Source of the DNA: Anagrus nilaparvatae
Taxonomy: Eukaryota > Arthropoda > Insecta > Hymenoptera > Mymaridae
Length of the DNA stretch: 64,000 nucleotides
Direction: 5' to 3'
Assembly (NCBI GenBank): GCA_022575985.1
Contig: JAKSXM010000145.1
Location: 124,001-188,000 of the forward strand
How positions within the stretch are numbered: position 1 is the first letter of the stretch; each line of letters begins with the position of its first letter. Of the stretch, positions 10,028 through 23,303 are shown piece by piece. The translations under genes and the position numbers were made by a program. Below the pieces are notes generated by a model. It searched no databases, had not been told where the DNA came from, and saw nothing but the letters and a program-made list of their open reading frames with translations.

Positions 10028-13000
10028 TGATTTTAAAACCCATATAGATCATCGCTATATGCTATGTTAAATATCTCCTAATTTTCTTACAACTTTCTTT
10101 TCTGAAGGAATGTCAGAGGCCTCGTAATTTTTTCATCTACAGCATCTAATATATCTGGAGGGTTTGGAAACTTCTCATTTTGTCTAAATCATTATCAAAC
10201 CCAGGCTATCTAGTATGAAACAAGTAATTTTGTTAAAAACTTAAATAAGCAAAATTTTTCTGGTGCTAATATGGACAGGAAACTTTCGTTCTTTATTAAA
10301 GAAGTCAAAAGCCTTGTGAGAATGTTAGATTCCAAGTTAACATGAGATTCGTTTTTAAATACATCTACATTTTTTTAAGGAAAATTGGCTGGCTGCATAT
10401 ACGCTCACCTTAATTTATGGAAATATGGAATTTTTTTTTGTTGGTAATATTAGTAACTTATGACAATAATAGTAATACAAAATACTTGACATAAAACAAA
10501 TTTAATATATTTATTTGAATTTTTTAATTGCCATAATGGCCGTTCTTCGTTTCAAGTGCAAGCAGTCTGGCAAGTAACAAGCATCTGAAACTCAATTCTC
10601 TAAAAATCTGCTACTTCTCATTATTAAGTTCCAAGTACTGGGGCAACCCCTTAAATATTGTTTGATATTAATCTTTGTTATGGGTACACATTTCAGTTAA
10701 AATAATTTAAACAGATTGCAAGATATGACTGAACTCTATGTACATTATACGTAGTGTTTGTATAAAACGAGAGTAAACAAGTACAAAGCCAAGTTTGCTT
10801 AGAAAATTATATATACCCGTGCACGAACTTAAAGGAGTGTTTCAAGAATATTGACATTGAAGACTACTAATAAGTTTAAAGATTTTATATACTGATGGCC
10901 ATAACAAAGTCTGGCCTTTACCTTGTATTTTTAAGGTCGATTTAATAGCATACATATGTATACTTTTTAAAAAGGCTATTATCATAATGAATTAATAAGT
11001 TAATATATCAAGATTATTTTTTAATTATAATGTTTATTTTATAAAATTTCTATTTGTAACTATTCAGTTAAATCAGATAAGTTTTATAAAATTGTTTAGA
11101 TATAATATTATATAGTTAATACTTGAATAAAACTATTATTAGTTTAAGCTTTTGCAGTAATTTATATAAAGATTCCAGATATATTTAAAATAATTCTATC
11201 GATTAGTTTTTTCATTTTTCCACTTATTAAATGAGAATCATAATATATTTATGTATTTATTTAGATTAATTATTGAATATTTTTTTTATTGAGAATTATT
11301 TATGTATATTTAAAGTAGATTTCCCAGGATTTTTCTTATTTTATACGAACATTACTAATCTTTGATAAAATACGCGAGAATACGTCCTTTGGGATGCAAT
11401 CTGCAAATATTACATGTTCACTATGTTAATTATAGTTCATAACAAAGAAAAAAGTTTTCTTTAAAAAATCTATAAATTTTCATAATCAATTAATTTATCT
11501 GCTACTTATACCTATAGATTATTGTGTTTGTGCTTTGCTAAATTTAATTTAAATTGCATGTGACTATCAAGGAGAGGGCATGAAATTTGAAACTCTAATT
11601 AATATTTTATTTATCAGAATCAGATTATTTTGAAAAAACATTTCTGATACCCTTTTTTGGCATAAGTGTCATCTTTCAAGATCTGTAAAGCGTAATTTTT
11701 TATAACTAATTCTTTGATCCCTGTAGCCTAAAACCGAATGACCATTTTCAGCCCGAAATGACCAATTTTTAAATTAATGGAAAAATTATAATTTCTTACG
11801 AAGATGGGTTTTGTAGGCCCAATATTTTTCTATATTCTTCAAGCTTCCAAAAATTCTTTACTTTCTTTTTGCTTAAAGTAGTTTTCAAAGATAAAAATTA
11901 ACTTTTTTTTCAAATCCTGAAATTGGGTTTTTTACTCTTTATAAATTATTATTTTTTGTAAACAGTTGATTGAAAAGGTGTAAGTATAAAATTTTTGGAA
12001 ATTTGAAACTGACACTAAATTTTTGGGGCCCTATAAAACCTATTTTCATCAAAAACTGCAACTTTGGCAACGATTTAAAAGTTAGTGATTTTGGGCCTAA
12101 AATAGGCATTTGGTTAATTGCTCAAATAAGTGATAGGAGAATGAGTGATGATAAATGTAGAGTTCGGGACTTGAAATTTGATACTTACACCAAAAAAATG
12201 AGATCCACCAGAAGTGTTTTGGTTAACTTTTAAGGTTGCAGCGTTCTAGTAAAATTTACCAAGAAAACCTGCTTTATAACATTGAGTTCTGATTTTTTAG
12301 GCTCATAAAGTCAATTTAGTCAAACTATAAATATTGGGAAATTTTTTTCAACATAAACTTATTCCAATAAATATAATACAAATTGGCTTTCCATGTCGTG
12401 AACTCTCCTCACTTGTCTTATAGAATTTGTATAATGTAAAATTAATTTTTTAATTAAAAATAAAGTACATAAAAATTAAAAATAAATAAAAATTGATTTG
12501 ATTTTATTATAAGAAAAAAAAATATGTACCAATTAATTTTATAAAAACACTTAAAATAAAACATTACAGTCAGGGGTAAAGTATATTTATTAAACTTATA
12601 TATATAGGAGTAATAGATGTCTTACTAAACACGTATATTACTACTTATAAAAAAAAATTTTTTTGCTTTTAATTAAAACATAAAATAAATTAATTATAAA
12701 AATAAAAAAATGAAATCATGACATTTTTAATATGAATTTAAAAAATTCAAAAAAAAAAAAAAAGAAATACCTGATATGAATAAAAGTTTATGCAATATGG
12801 AAAATTTTCAAAATTTATGGTTACTTTTTTGATAAAATTTTAACAAAAGAATATGAATTAATTTTAACGATATAATAATTTAAAAAGAAATATCAACAAA
12901 TTAGTAAAAAAATATTGTTTTAAGAGAATATTGAAAAGCAAATAGAGTAAGACTACTTAATTTATTTCAACTAGCCACATTTGTGGTTAAATCAAGATAA

Positions 13001-15406
13001 TATCCGAGTTACCGCATTCACCTTCAGTGAGTATTTGTGTCAAGCCGAGTGTCAAGCCGACTTAGTTTGACACCACTCTATTAGAATTCTGTATTTTCAA
13101 AAATTAAATAAGAATAATAAAAAAGCTCATCTAGTTGGTATTATAATGTATTTAAATAATCTTTTATTTATTTTTTTTACTCTGGCTTAACATGATTAAA
13201 AAAAGATTCTCAACAAATAAATTTATTCATTTGAATAAATATCTGAAATAATCCGTCATATATTACCGGCTTGAAAAATTGAGTAAGATATCTGGTACAA
13301 CTTATAAATGAATGTTTGTATTTTATTATCTGAAAAGACAGTCTTACTTAAAGATTTTGACCCATATACGACATAAGTATAGATTTATATATATATGAAT
13401 CCCCTGTTGGATTGTCGTATCCAAGCATATATAAAATTTATAAGTTTATATATAATATATTTCATATCAAAAACTGTCTTATATATATATATTGGCTAAT
13501 GCTATATATTTTAAACTATGTTAGACTGGAAATAAAGAAAAAATTGTTTTTCATTCACTAAATTGTTTGAACTAATTTGGAGGAAAAAAAAGTTTACAGT
13601 TTACAAAAGTTTTGGATTTTGATTATTGAAATCTTTAATTCTTTTGTCAGAAAGCACACATTTTAACACGCAAAGGCGTGTTTTCTTGACATTGACAGAA
13701 AAATCTTTTGAATGCGGCTATATTTTCATCATACTATATTATCATCCTTAACAAAAAGTTTCAACGATTCAAATTCAGTATTATTTCTGCTGTAAATTTT
13801 ACTTCATATATTAAAAAAAAAATCCGACTGCTGATACCCAAATTCCGGTTTTGGCAACCGAAATTTTTTTTTCTTTTAAATGGCTGTAAGTAGTATAAAT
13901 TCTAAAGAAAATTAAAAAAAAAAAAATTTTTTTTTTTGAACAAATTTTTTCCTTTTTAACTCTCATAATATTATGGTTCTCGTATATTAAATGAATGGAA
14001 CAATAATAATAACTGGATTTGTTATTTATTGTACGTAGTAAATATTATTTAACTAATTATTTTTATGTTGCCAATTTCATCAAAAAAAATCAACTTATCT
14101 AGATAGAATTTTTCTTTTATCAAACGTCACTAATTTACTCATTTATAATAAACAATTTTAAAAAAATGTCAAAATTTTTTTTTCAGGTCTAATCTATTAA
14201 GTAAAAATATAAAAATATAAAAAAAGATACCTATATATAAATAAAATGTACAATAAAAATTTGATATATTTCATGCTTATAAAATATTTAATGCATTAAT
14301 GATTATAACTTGATAAAATATATTTTTGCACGCGATAATTATTATTATTTACTTAACGCACACTCTTAAAATAAAAAACCTAGTTTTATTTACCATATAA
14401 TAATTAGATACTCTTCATACATGCGTATATATATATATATATATTAATAGAAGCGAGTATACCTATAAAAAAGTACACACTGGTCGATACATAAAAGAGT
14501 GGTTGAGTAAAAAAAATTTTTTTTCTATATATTTTATCTCTTTAAAAAAAAATTATTTTAAAAGCTTGCATGCTTTCTATTCATTTACATGTGGTTATTT
14601 AACTTACCAATGTTTTTTCTTTATTTACAAAATTTTCTTATAAAATAACTTTTTTCAGCTTAAATTTTATCATTTGTAATAAAGAACGTATAAACTTTTG
14701 TAAACTGTATTCAAAACCCATTGAATTTTATGTTTTGAATTAATAAGATTAGTATCACAACTACTGTTCATTTTTTTTTTTAATACACTTTTTCTTTTTT
14801 AAAACTATATCACGATACACTGTATTTAAGACACATATATTTTTTATTTAACTTTTAATAATAAACACATTAATCTTACACGATTGTATAAACCTTCACT
14901 TGTTTAAAAAAAAAAAAAACTATAGTGAGAAAGGATTCTCTGTGTAGATTTTTTTTTGCAAATATAAATATAACAGCAAAAAAAATTTTTTTTTTATGTA
15001 CACTTGCTGGATATGTGCCAACAATTAATCAGCACGGTTGAACTATATAATTCTTTTACTTTTTTGAATTATGTTTTTGTTTTTTTATGTTTTTTAATTA
15101 TCAAAAAAAAAAAAAAAACTGAGTATTTAACTAAATTAAACGAATAAAAGAAAAAGTAAAAAAAAAAAATATCTAGGTAAAAATACTTTTTTTTAATTGA
15201 TGTTTAATTAAAAAAATTATTCAAATTCCAATAAATTTTTCTTATTTAAATTCATCGGTTATAAGTCACGTTGCTTTCATTCGAAAGGCTAAAAGCCAAC
15301 TGATTTTACCGGTTATTTAGTTTTCCAAACTTATAAAATAACGAAAGCATGCGCAAGCTTTTTTAGTGCTATATGTTGCATGTTTTCGTTATATATATAT
15401 ATATAT
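10028..15406. other. Long repeat-rich non-coding stretch
   Basis: No gene with recognisable homology is seen. Open frames here, such as 11970-12233 and 13708-13893, lack codon structure and match no family I know. The segment around 13845-13890 (CCGGTTTTGGCAACCGAAA followed by a T-run and TTTTAAATGGCTG) recurs in degraded form near 16855-16910 and 19700-19745, so it belongs to an interspersed repeat. Microsatellite (TA)n tracts occur, for example near 14427-14446. Confidence 0.5.
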
Positions 15407-16550
15407 CTGTGGCCGCACGCAGAAATCCCACAAGTCACACATTTATGTTTTTGAGATAAATGCATTTAAAGATTTAAAAAAAATTTTTCATATAAATAAA
15501 AAAATAAAAGTGATTCGTACCCTTTTTTTTTTAATATTATATAAAAGATATATACTATCTATACCTAAACATTTTTTTTTAAGTTTATTTGTTTATTTAA
15601 AAAAAAAACAGGTTTTTAACCTAGCACAAGGAATAATCCTACATGTCCACTGGACTTGTAGTGTTTTTCTCGAAAGGCGCCGTCTATAGCGTTAGCTGTC
15701 TGCGACTTATGTATTATTATTTAAATCAGTTTTATTATTTATTATTATACATTTGTATCACGCTTTTAATTAAGTAGATCAATTTTTTTATTATTTAATT
15801 TTACTTTGTTTTCTTCATCATTTAATTCCCATTTAAAAATAAATTTTTATCGATTATAAAATTAAAGTATAATTAAAATTTATACTTAAAAAATTAAGTT
15901 ATTTTTTGTTTCTAATATTTTAAAACTTTATACAAAAATATATTTTTTAATCAATTTTATAATTTTTAAGTTAAAAAATATACGAATGAAAAAAAAAGAA
16001 ATTAGTAGACGAAAAACCTGTATAATTTGAGATCTTTTCATTAAAAAAGAAGGATTTTCTTTAAGGAAAAATTTAAAAATTAGTAAGTTCATTTTTATTG
16101 AATTTATGATTTAAAAATTAAAAAAAAATTTAACTAATAACTTTTAAAAATTTTAAAAAGTTAGAAAAATATTTAAAAAAGTTTTTAAATGTATAAAAAA
16201 TTATTTAAGAAATAAAAAAAATAATATTTTAAAAATAAAAGAACTCCTTTATCTTTCTCTTTTATAATACCAAAGCATACTTCCATCTCTATCTTATGTA
16301 TATACTAAATGATGTTGTATACTAGAATAAGGACATGTTGGGTTTTTCCTTAAGCGCGTGGACTTGTAGGTTTTTTCCTTAAAACTTAATAATTTTACAT
16401 TTTTTTATTATTAACTTTAAGATCAAAATTTTTTATGTAAGGGCTAAAAACTGAATTTATATGAAGGATATGACCTTAAAGAACATGAAAATAAAAAAAA
16501 ATTAATTTTTCAAAATTTGTGACTTGTGGGATTTTTCCGTGGGGCCACAG
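15407..16550. mobile_element. 1.1-kb element with ~33-bp terminal inverted repeats
   Basis: The left end reads CTGTGGCCGCACGCAGAAAT then CCCACAAGTCACA. The right end, read on the other strand, begins CTGTGGCCCCACGGAAAAAT then CCCACAAGTCACA. Both ends abut (TA)n tracts, so the element sits in a TA microsatellite or duplicates TA. An inner pair of related words occurs near 15645-15660 (CCACTGGACTTGTAG) and 16358-16373 (GTGGACTTGTAGG). No transposase frame is seen; the 107-codon frame at 15366 spans the boundary and is fortuitous. It is a non-autonomous DNA transposon of unknown superfamily. Confidence 0.6.
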
Positions 16551-17657
16551 ATATATATATATATATTATATATAGTATAAGTTCATTACGTATATACCGT
16601 TTTATGTGGAAAAAAAATGATAATAATAATATTAATGATAAATTCATTTACTAAAAACTATATTATAATATCTCTATATCTTTATTAAATATAATTGACA
16701 ATCTGTAGGTGACGTAAATTTCATTAACTTGTCGATAAATTTTAAATTAAACAAAAATTAAAATATATTTCTGATATCTTTTATATGGATTGATCTATAC
16801 AGGTTGTTTTAATGAAAATTTTTTTCTCAGTTTGAAAGAAAATCTTGTTACCCCTACCGGAATACCGGTTACGGTAGCCGGAATTGTTTTTTCTTTTGAA
16901 TGGTTGAAAAATTAAAATAACCGCAATCGGATTTTTTTTCAGAGTAGAAAATTTTAGATATTGAAGTAGATATTGAAGAGTAGAAAATTTTAGATATTGA
17001 AGTATAAATTACAGAAAACTAAAAAAATTTTAATCCAGCAATTAGACACAATTTCTAGAAATACAGCTGGACCAGATACTGTTTGCCATTTTTGCCATCA
17101 CGTCACAGTTTCGAGATATTCTAACTTGAAACACCAAAAACTGATATTTTTTGGTACTTTCACAGTGCAATAAGTTGAAAACTTTATTTGTAGTAAAAGT
17201 TATACCATCCAAAGGATTTTTTTATCCTGAACAAGATACCGTTAACTGTTTTTAGTTACTGCTTCAAAATTTCAAGATATTCCAACGCAGGTAAACAAAA
17301 GTAAATATTAACCTGCATGATAATAGTGTTATTCAAAAAATATTCAAAAAACCTTATAATTTTCCTTAACTTCAAATCCAATTTTCGAGATACTTTACAA
17401 TAAAATATCTCAAAACTGTAAATCGTGTTTAGAATTTAAATGAAATTTTTTGTCCTTAATATTTTATTTAAATTAATTTCAAAAAAAGTATCAATCTTAT
17501 GTTTCTAATGTACGTAATTAAAAATTTATTTGTATTATTGATTTTGTACAAGCGAACATATATCTACAAAACAAGAATAAATTAATGTTAAATCGAAAAA
17601 GTATTTGTAGGTGAAATAAACTGAAGATTTTCTATAAAAAAATTGCTCTCAGTTTTA
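16551..17657. other. Non-coding stretch with a short tandem duplication
   Basis: A segment of about 35-40 bases beginning TAGAAAATTTTAGATATTGA is repeated in tandem at about 16945-17005. A degraded copy of the CCGGTTT..GCCGGAA repeat also seen near 13850 lies at 16855-16910. No gene is recognised. Confidence 0.5.
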
Positions 17658-17926
17658 CACTGTAAAAAGTAACTTTCTTAAATTAACAAAAAAATAGAAT
17701 ATTTTTGAAAAATTAGTAATTTTTCAAACAAATTTGTAAATATTCGATAAAAATCGTAAATTTACTAAATTTAGTATATTATCAAAAAATTCGAGAATTC
17801 TCGATTTTTTTTTTGTGAACTCGTGAATATAGTTGTAAATTCACAATTATTTTTTGTAAATTTACAACTATTGTTTGTAAATTTTCGAGAACAAACTTGT
17901 AAATCTTCAATTTTTCTTGTTTTATC
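17658..17926 (+). mobile_element. Truncated TA-flanked MITE (family CACTGTAAAAAG)
   Basis: It begins TA|CACTGTAAAAAGTAACTTTC, as in the full copies at 18139, 55883 and 61984, and shares their interior of TCGAGAATTCTCGA and TTTACAA words. The right half is missing. The right boundary is approximate. Confidence 0.7.
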
Positions 17927-18138
17927 AGAAACCATCCCCGCACCCTCTTTTTATGAGTTTGAAAAGTGGGTTGGGGTGATTTTTTTGATAAAACATATTG
18001 ATCCACAAAAGTTTAATTAATTTTAAACATTAGCAGAACTGCTAAAATGATTCGCACACTGGGTACTCACCAGGCGCCCAGTTGCTATTAGCCAAGTGGA
18101 CCACCCCTTGCATAAAACTATGCAACGTGATGTATCTT

Positions 18139-18566
18139 CACTGTAAAAAGTAACTTTCTTAGATTTATAAAAAAAATAGAATTTTTTCGATAAATTATTG
18201 AATTTTCAAAAAATTTTGTAAATATTCGATAAAAATAGTAAATTTACTAAATTTAGTATATTCTAGAAAAATTCGAGAATTCTCGATTTTTTTTGTAATT
18301 TTACGAAAAAAGTTGTAAATTCACAACTATTTTTCGGAAATTTACAACTATTTTTTATAAATTTTTGAAAAAAAATTGTAAATTATCAATTTTTCTTGCG
18401 AGTTTACAAAAAAAAAATCGAGAATATTCCAATTTTTTGTTAACATACTAAATTTAGCAAAAAAAACGATTTTTTTCGAATATTTACAAATTTTTTCGAA
18501 AATTTACTAATTTTTCGAAAATGTTCTAACTTTTTTGTTAATATAAGAAAGTTACTTTTTACAGTG
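18139..18566. mobile_element. Foldback MITE, family CACTGTAAAAAG, copy 2
   Basis: It starts CACTGTAAAAAGTAACTTTC and ends with its inverse, GAAAGTTACTTTTTACAGTG. The right flank is TA; the left flank is mutated. The interior is also inversely repeated, so the whole 428 bp could fold on itself. It has no coding capacity. TA duplication points to a Tc1/mariner-type transposase acting in trans. Confidence 0.82.
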
Positions 18567-21237
18567 TATGCATAAAGATGCTAGCTATTTTGATCCGTTT
18601 TTTTGAAGAAACGTTTTGCATTAAAGTATATTTTTCAAATAAATACAGCATGCTTATTGTTAGTTCAACAATAAAGGTGATAGACAGTAGATAAAACAAA
18701 CTGAATCTGTCGTAAAATAATATATAAAAATATGCTGAGAAAATTATAAATTTTAATTCAAATCCTTGAACGCATATTACTTTAAAAGTAATACATTTTG
18801 ATATATTATATTTTTACAAAGAATTGTATTTGAAAAAGATTCTAAAAATTGATGTGCATGAATTTTATCTTTTATAAATTTCTATAATATATTGTAAAAA
18901 TGAACAAAAGATCAGTAGTGCTTTTAATGAAATTCGTGAGTAGATTATTAAAGTTTTATAAAAATACAGTTGTGCATTTCCTAAAGTTTTCTGCATATAT
19001 ATAAGCTTGCTACAATATGCGAATATAATGAATACGAAATAAAAGGATAACATTATTATGCTGCATCTCATGTAATATTTAATTTTTCAAACAATGATTT
19101 ATATCATAACTTTAAGTTGAATTTCAGTTTCATTATTTTTATAATAATTTTAAACACCATCAAATATATCTGGGTAGCATTGAATCTAGTAGTTTTGATT
19201 GTGGTTCGTTGAAGTTTTTGTATTTGCGCACTTCTACCTAATGGAATTTGGGAAATGACAGAAGCAGGAAGACGTTTATGGTTGTCTGAGTACCTGAATT
19301 ATAGATCTGCGAGTTGGATTTTGTGAAGAAAATTTTTTTAAAGACTATTCGTAATTCCGTTGAATAGTTCTTTTGTAAGTTTTAGGATCTGTGGGCGTAT
19401 AATTGCAGAAACACTGACAAAAAAACATAGTAGAATGCTTTAGCGTCAGGCAAAAGTGAAAGTAAATGGTGAAATAATTGCAGAAATTAAATAGGCTACA
19501 CGTTTTAGCTTAAACAAAGTGAAATAATTCATCTGTTTGTATGTTTGTTGCTTTATAATTCAAAATACACATATAAATTAAAATTAAATTAAATCTATTT
19601 TAAAATAAATAGAATTGGTGCATAAGTATTAGTTTAGACTATATAATTTTAAAGTAGATATCCTGGTTTTTTAGAAATTAAATTTTGTACTCTGAAAAAA
19701 AAAATCTAGTTGTGGCAGCCAAATTTTTTTTTTTGAGTTAAATTATGTCGCGATGCTAGCATTTATAATGAATGATTTACGTTAAAAAATTTTTTTCTAG
19801 TGTTATAAGGCATTTACTATCGTTAAAAACAAAAATTTTTAGAAAAATTTATCTAAAATTTATCCACAATTGATAGTTGGTAATTTATTTTATATAAATA
19901 TAAAAATATAAAGAAATTAAAAATTACTGATTTTAGTTCTATTTGTATCGTTCACTTTCCTCAAATAATTGAGTTTTTGCCATTCCGATAAGTTATAATA
20001 AAAAAGAGAAGTCTAACTGAGCTTTCACGCATTACAGAGAAGAGACAGAAAATTATTTAATTAATAAAATTATTTAATTTATTTAATTAAAAATCATAAG
20101 TAACTAATACAATTTAAAATGAACTTTTTGTTGACAATTGTCACTTTCTACTGTAATTGAACAAACTTGATTATTACTTGATTAAGTTCAAATAAAAAAT
20201 TACGCTCACAGAGGATTTTTTATTTCGTTAAGCTTAATTTGATCATTTCAAAATATTCACAAAATTTTTATTAAAAAAAAAAAAAAATTAGTGAGAAATA
20301 GAAAGAGAAATAATCTATATTGTATAAAATTGTAACATGCATTGATTATAATCGTGTGTAATTTATTAATAAAAACATAGTTTAAACGTAAATAAAGTAT
20401 AGGTATAAAATAATAATAATAATATGACAGTAAAACAGTAATGCAAGTTTTATTTTATGTACCTTTTAAATACTAGTAATAATAATAACAAGTAAATATT
20501 TAGTAAGCTAGTAATAGCATATAAAGTTATAAATCAATATTTATATGTACGTACTTAATATGGGATCAAGAATTTAAGGCAAACAAGTGATTAAAATTAG
20601 AACACGATAAAAGCTACAGACATCGGGTTTACGGCAAAAGATGGCAAAAATTACGGGTCAAAACATAGGCTAGGTTTTATTTTGATTATTAACGACAAAA
20701 AAAATTTTTATATTGAAAAAACTGAATGTCCAAAAAAAAAAAATTTTTATAAAATTTAAAATAAAAAACAAAATAACTAAAAACTGAGAAAAATTTTTTT
20801 ATCAACAAGAATTTCATTCGATTCGGGCATATTTTTTACGTATCCACGTAAATTTTCAAGGTAATCGGTTCGATCTGTCGAAAGTTACAATAATTTTTTA
20901 AAAATTATAAAAGTTAGGACTAATATTATGTATATTTCTAATTTTTATCAGCCACTGATGTAGTAACTGAATATAATAACTAAAAGAAGCTAGAACAGCT
21001 ATTATCAGACGGAATCCTAGAATGGATAGTCGAGGGAAACAACGACTGCTTGTGGATCCTATGGATGGGCAGCGAAGCTATGTATTGCTTATTACCCGTC
21101 TGGTTTCATATGTCCGTAATTTTTATGATTGAGTAAATTTTAGATAATACTTCAAGTAAAAAAAGGTTATTTTACAAAATATTAAGTAATCTAAGTAAAC
21201 TAAAGCAACTTATTTTTGGAGAAATCAAGTAGAAGGG
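18567..21237. other. Non-coding stretch
   Basis: AT-rich, with no recognisable gene. A more balanced segment at about 19160-19330 and another at 20940-21110 look less random than their surroundings but gave no family match. Confidence 0.45.
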
Positions 21238-21261
21238 TCTAGGGGCCGCAGCCCCCTTAGT
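21238..21261 (+). other. Degenerate Helitron-like hairpin end
   Basis: GGGGCcgcaGCCCC is followed by CTTAG and T. It resembles the two Helitron ends at 227 and 10027, but the terminal CTAG is CTTAG. The helicase relic begins immediately after it, so it may mark the right end of a neighbouring Helitron copy rather than of the helicase. Confidence 0.4.
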
Positions 21262-21304
21262 GGCTGTCGGGACGAGCAAAGCGAGCCTGAGGCAGATAGA
21301 TTGC

Positions 21305-23303
21305 TATAATACTAAGGAATTGCGATGTTTCTAATCCTATGCAATTATGGAATAAATACAAAGATGATTTATCAGATGATATAATGCAAAGACATCTTTT
21401 AAATGCACGTCGAATATGTGTGGTTAATAATAATTAATTTGTATGAAGCTCTACTACAAATTGAGTCTAAGTTTTAAGACTTTGTGGAAAACAGTTACGA
21501 GAAATAGAACATCCGAATCCCGATTTTGCACTTAAACATGAATAAGGCATCTTAATTATGATAGAGATGTTCGTAAACAGAACAGTACCTACCCTTCTTC
21601 CAGAACAAAGACAGGTTTATGATACCATTACTAACATACTAACAGTGTTAATAACAATGAAGTAGGATTATTTTTCTTGGATGCTCCAGGACACACTGGA
21701 AGAACTTTATTATTAAATTTACTACTAGGTTCTGTAAGACAAAATGATGAAATTGCTTTAGATGATGCTTCTTCAAGAATAGCATCAATACTATTGGACG
21801 ATGCGATGGTGGCACGGCTCATTATTTATTAAAAATTTCAACAAATGTACATCAAATTGAAAATTCATTCTGTAAAGTCAGCAAGTCCAGTGCTCGAGGA
21901 GAATTGTTAAAAAGATGCAAACTATTAATTTGGGATGAGTGCACCATGTTCCATAAACAAGCTATATAAGCATTAGATAGTACTCTTAAAAACATTAGAG
22001 ACAATAAAAATATAATGGGAGGCCTTGTTCCATTGCTGGTAGGTGATTTCAGGCAAAACCTACCAGTTGTCCAGAGAGGCACTGCGGCCGATGAATTAAA
22101 TGCATGTATCAAGTAATCTATTTTATGGAACCAAGTAATTAAGTTAAAGCTACAAACTATTCTTAGGGTAGCACTGTATAATGATAATTCTACCAGAAAA
22201 TTTGCAGATAAGCTAATAAAAATTGGAGAAGATAAATTAAAGAGTGATAACGACGGTCTTATCTTACTTACACAGGATTATTGAGTTCCCGTTGATTCCT
22301 TGCAAGATTTGATTTCAAAGGTTTACCCTTCAGAATAGTTACTTAGACGAAAATTGATTGGAAGACAGAGCTATTTTGGCTCCAACTAATGATGATGTTA
22401 ATAATATATAATATAAATGAGGAAGTAATAGAAAAAATACCTGGAGCTTTAGTTATATATGTTACGCCCGAAACGTGGTAACGGCCGGTTCCGCGGAATC
22501 GGACAGTAAACCGGCCGGTTCCACGGAATGGGACATCAAACCGGCCGGTTCCGCGGAACGGGGCATCAAATTAAATAAATTAATACATTGAAAATAAGAA
22601 ACATTCCTAAGAAAAAAAATTTTTGTTTAATTTCTTTTACATTTAAAATACATTTTTAAATGATACTCATTAATTATAAAATAAAAAATTTGTTTGTATT
22701 AGCAAATTTTATTCATAATTTCATTAAACCGGCTGATGACTGCCCCGTTCCGCGGAACCGGCCGTTACCTCGTTTCGGGCGTAACATATATAAGTCTATT
22801 GATTCTGCCAACAATGATGATGAAAGTACAACATACCCACAGAATTTCCTTATCTCTATTGAAGCATCATTTTTACCATCACATCAATTAAAGTTAAAAA
22901 TAGAATTACCTGCAATACTGATGCGGAATCTTGATCCACCAAGACTTTGTAATGGCACACGACTTCATATTACCAAGGTTCAACATTACCCTATTACTTC
23001 AGTTATCATAACTGGATGTTTCAAAAGGTAAAGAACTTATTCTTCCACGCATACTCGTTTTACCTTCAGATCTTCCTTCTGAGTTCAAAAGGCTACAATT
23101 TTCCATAAAATCAGCATTTTTGATCACAATAAATAAAGCGTAAGGGCAGACCACTGAAAGTTGCAGGTGTAAGTTTATCAACTTCGTGCTTTTCTCACGG
23201 CCAGTTATACGTAGTGTGTTCAGGCCTGTCGTCAAAAGATAATTCATACATACATGCAGCAGAGAATAAAACTAAAAACATTATTTATCAAACTGCTTTA
23301 TTA
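21305..23303 (+). pseudogene. Helitron Pif1-like helicase relic, interrupted by a MITE
   Basis: Translated blocks follow Helitron-encoded Pif1-type helicases in order: CDVSNPMQLWNKYKDDLS, LPEQRQVYDTI, LFFLDAPGHTGRTLLLNLLL (Walker A, with K changed to R), NVHQIENSFCK, LIWDECTM (Walker B), MGGLVPLLVGDFRQNLPVVQ, RGTAADELNACIK and RAILAPTNDDVN. After an inserted MITE come YKSIDSANNDDESTTYPQNF, AILMRNLDPPRLCNGTRL, LPSDLPSEFKRLQF, TINKA-GQ, CFSHGQLYV and TKNIIYQTALL. Several stops and frameshifts occur. The Rep nuclease half is not seen upstream. In an active element this helicase would unwind DNA during rolling-circle transposition; here it is a fossil. Confidence 0.88.
22461..22785. mobile_element. 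GC-rich-ended MITE inside the helicase relic
   Basis: The 325-bp insertion has 38-bp inverted ends, with one mismatch. They begin GTTACGCCCGAAACG and contain CCGGCCGGTTCCGCGGAA words. The left arm holds three tandem units of CCGGCCGGTTCC(G/A)CGGAA followed by a GGACA/GGGCA tail; the right arm has fewer. Flanking ATATAT on both sides is a likely target duplication. Removing the insertion would rejoin the helicase reading around its Y-K-S-I-D residues, so it came after the Helitron. The interior is AT-rich and non-coding. The superfamily is unclear. Confidence 0.8.

Noticed and set aside
11970..12233. 87-codon plus-strand frame
   Set aside because: Composition matches surrounding interspersed repeats; no ATG start and no homology.
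21631..22112. Minus-strand frames at 21631-21822 and 21852-22112
   Set aside because: Antisense of the helicase relic, which is recognisable on the plus strand.
22660..23031. 123-codon frame as a new gene
   Set aside because: It is a fusion of MITE interior and right arm with the C-terminal part of the Helitron helicase relic.
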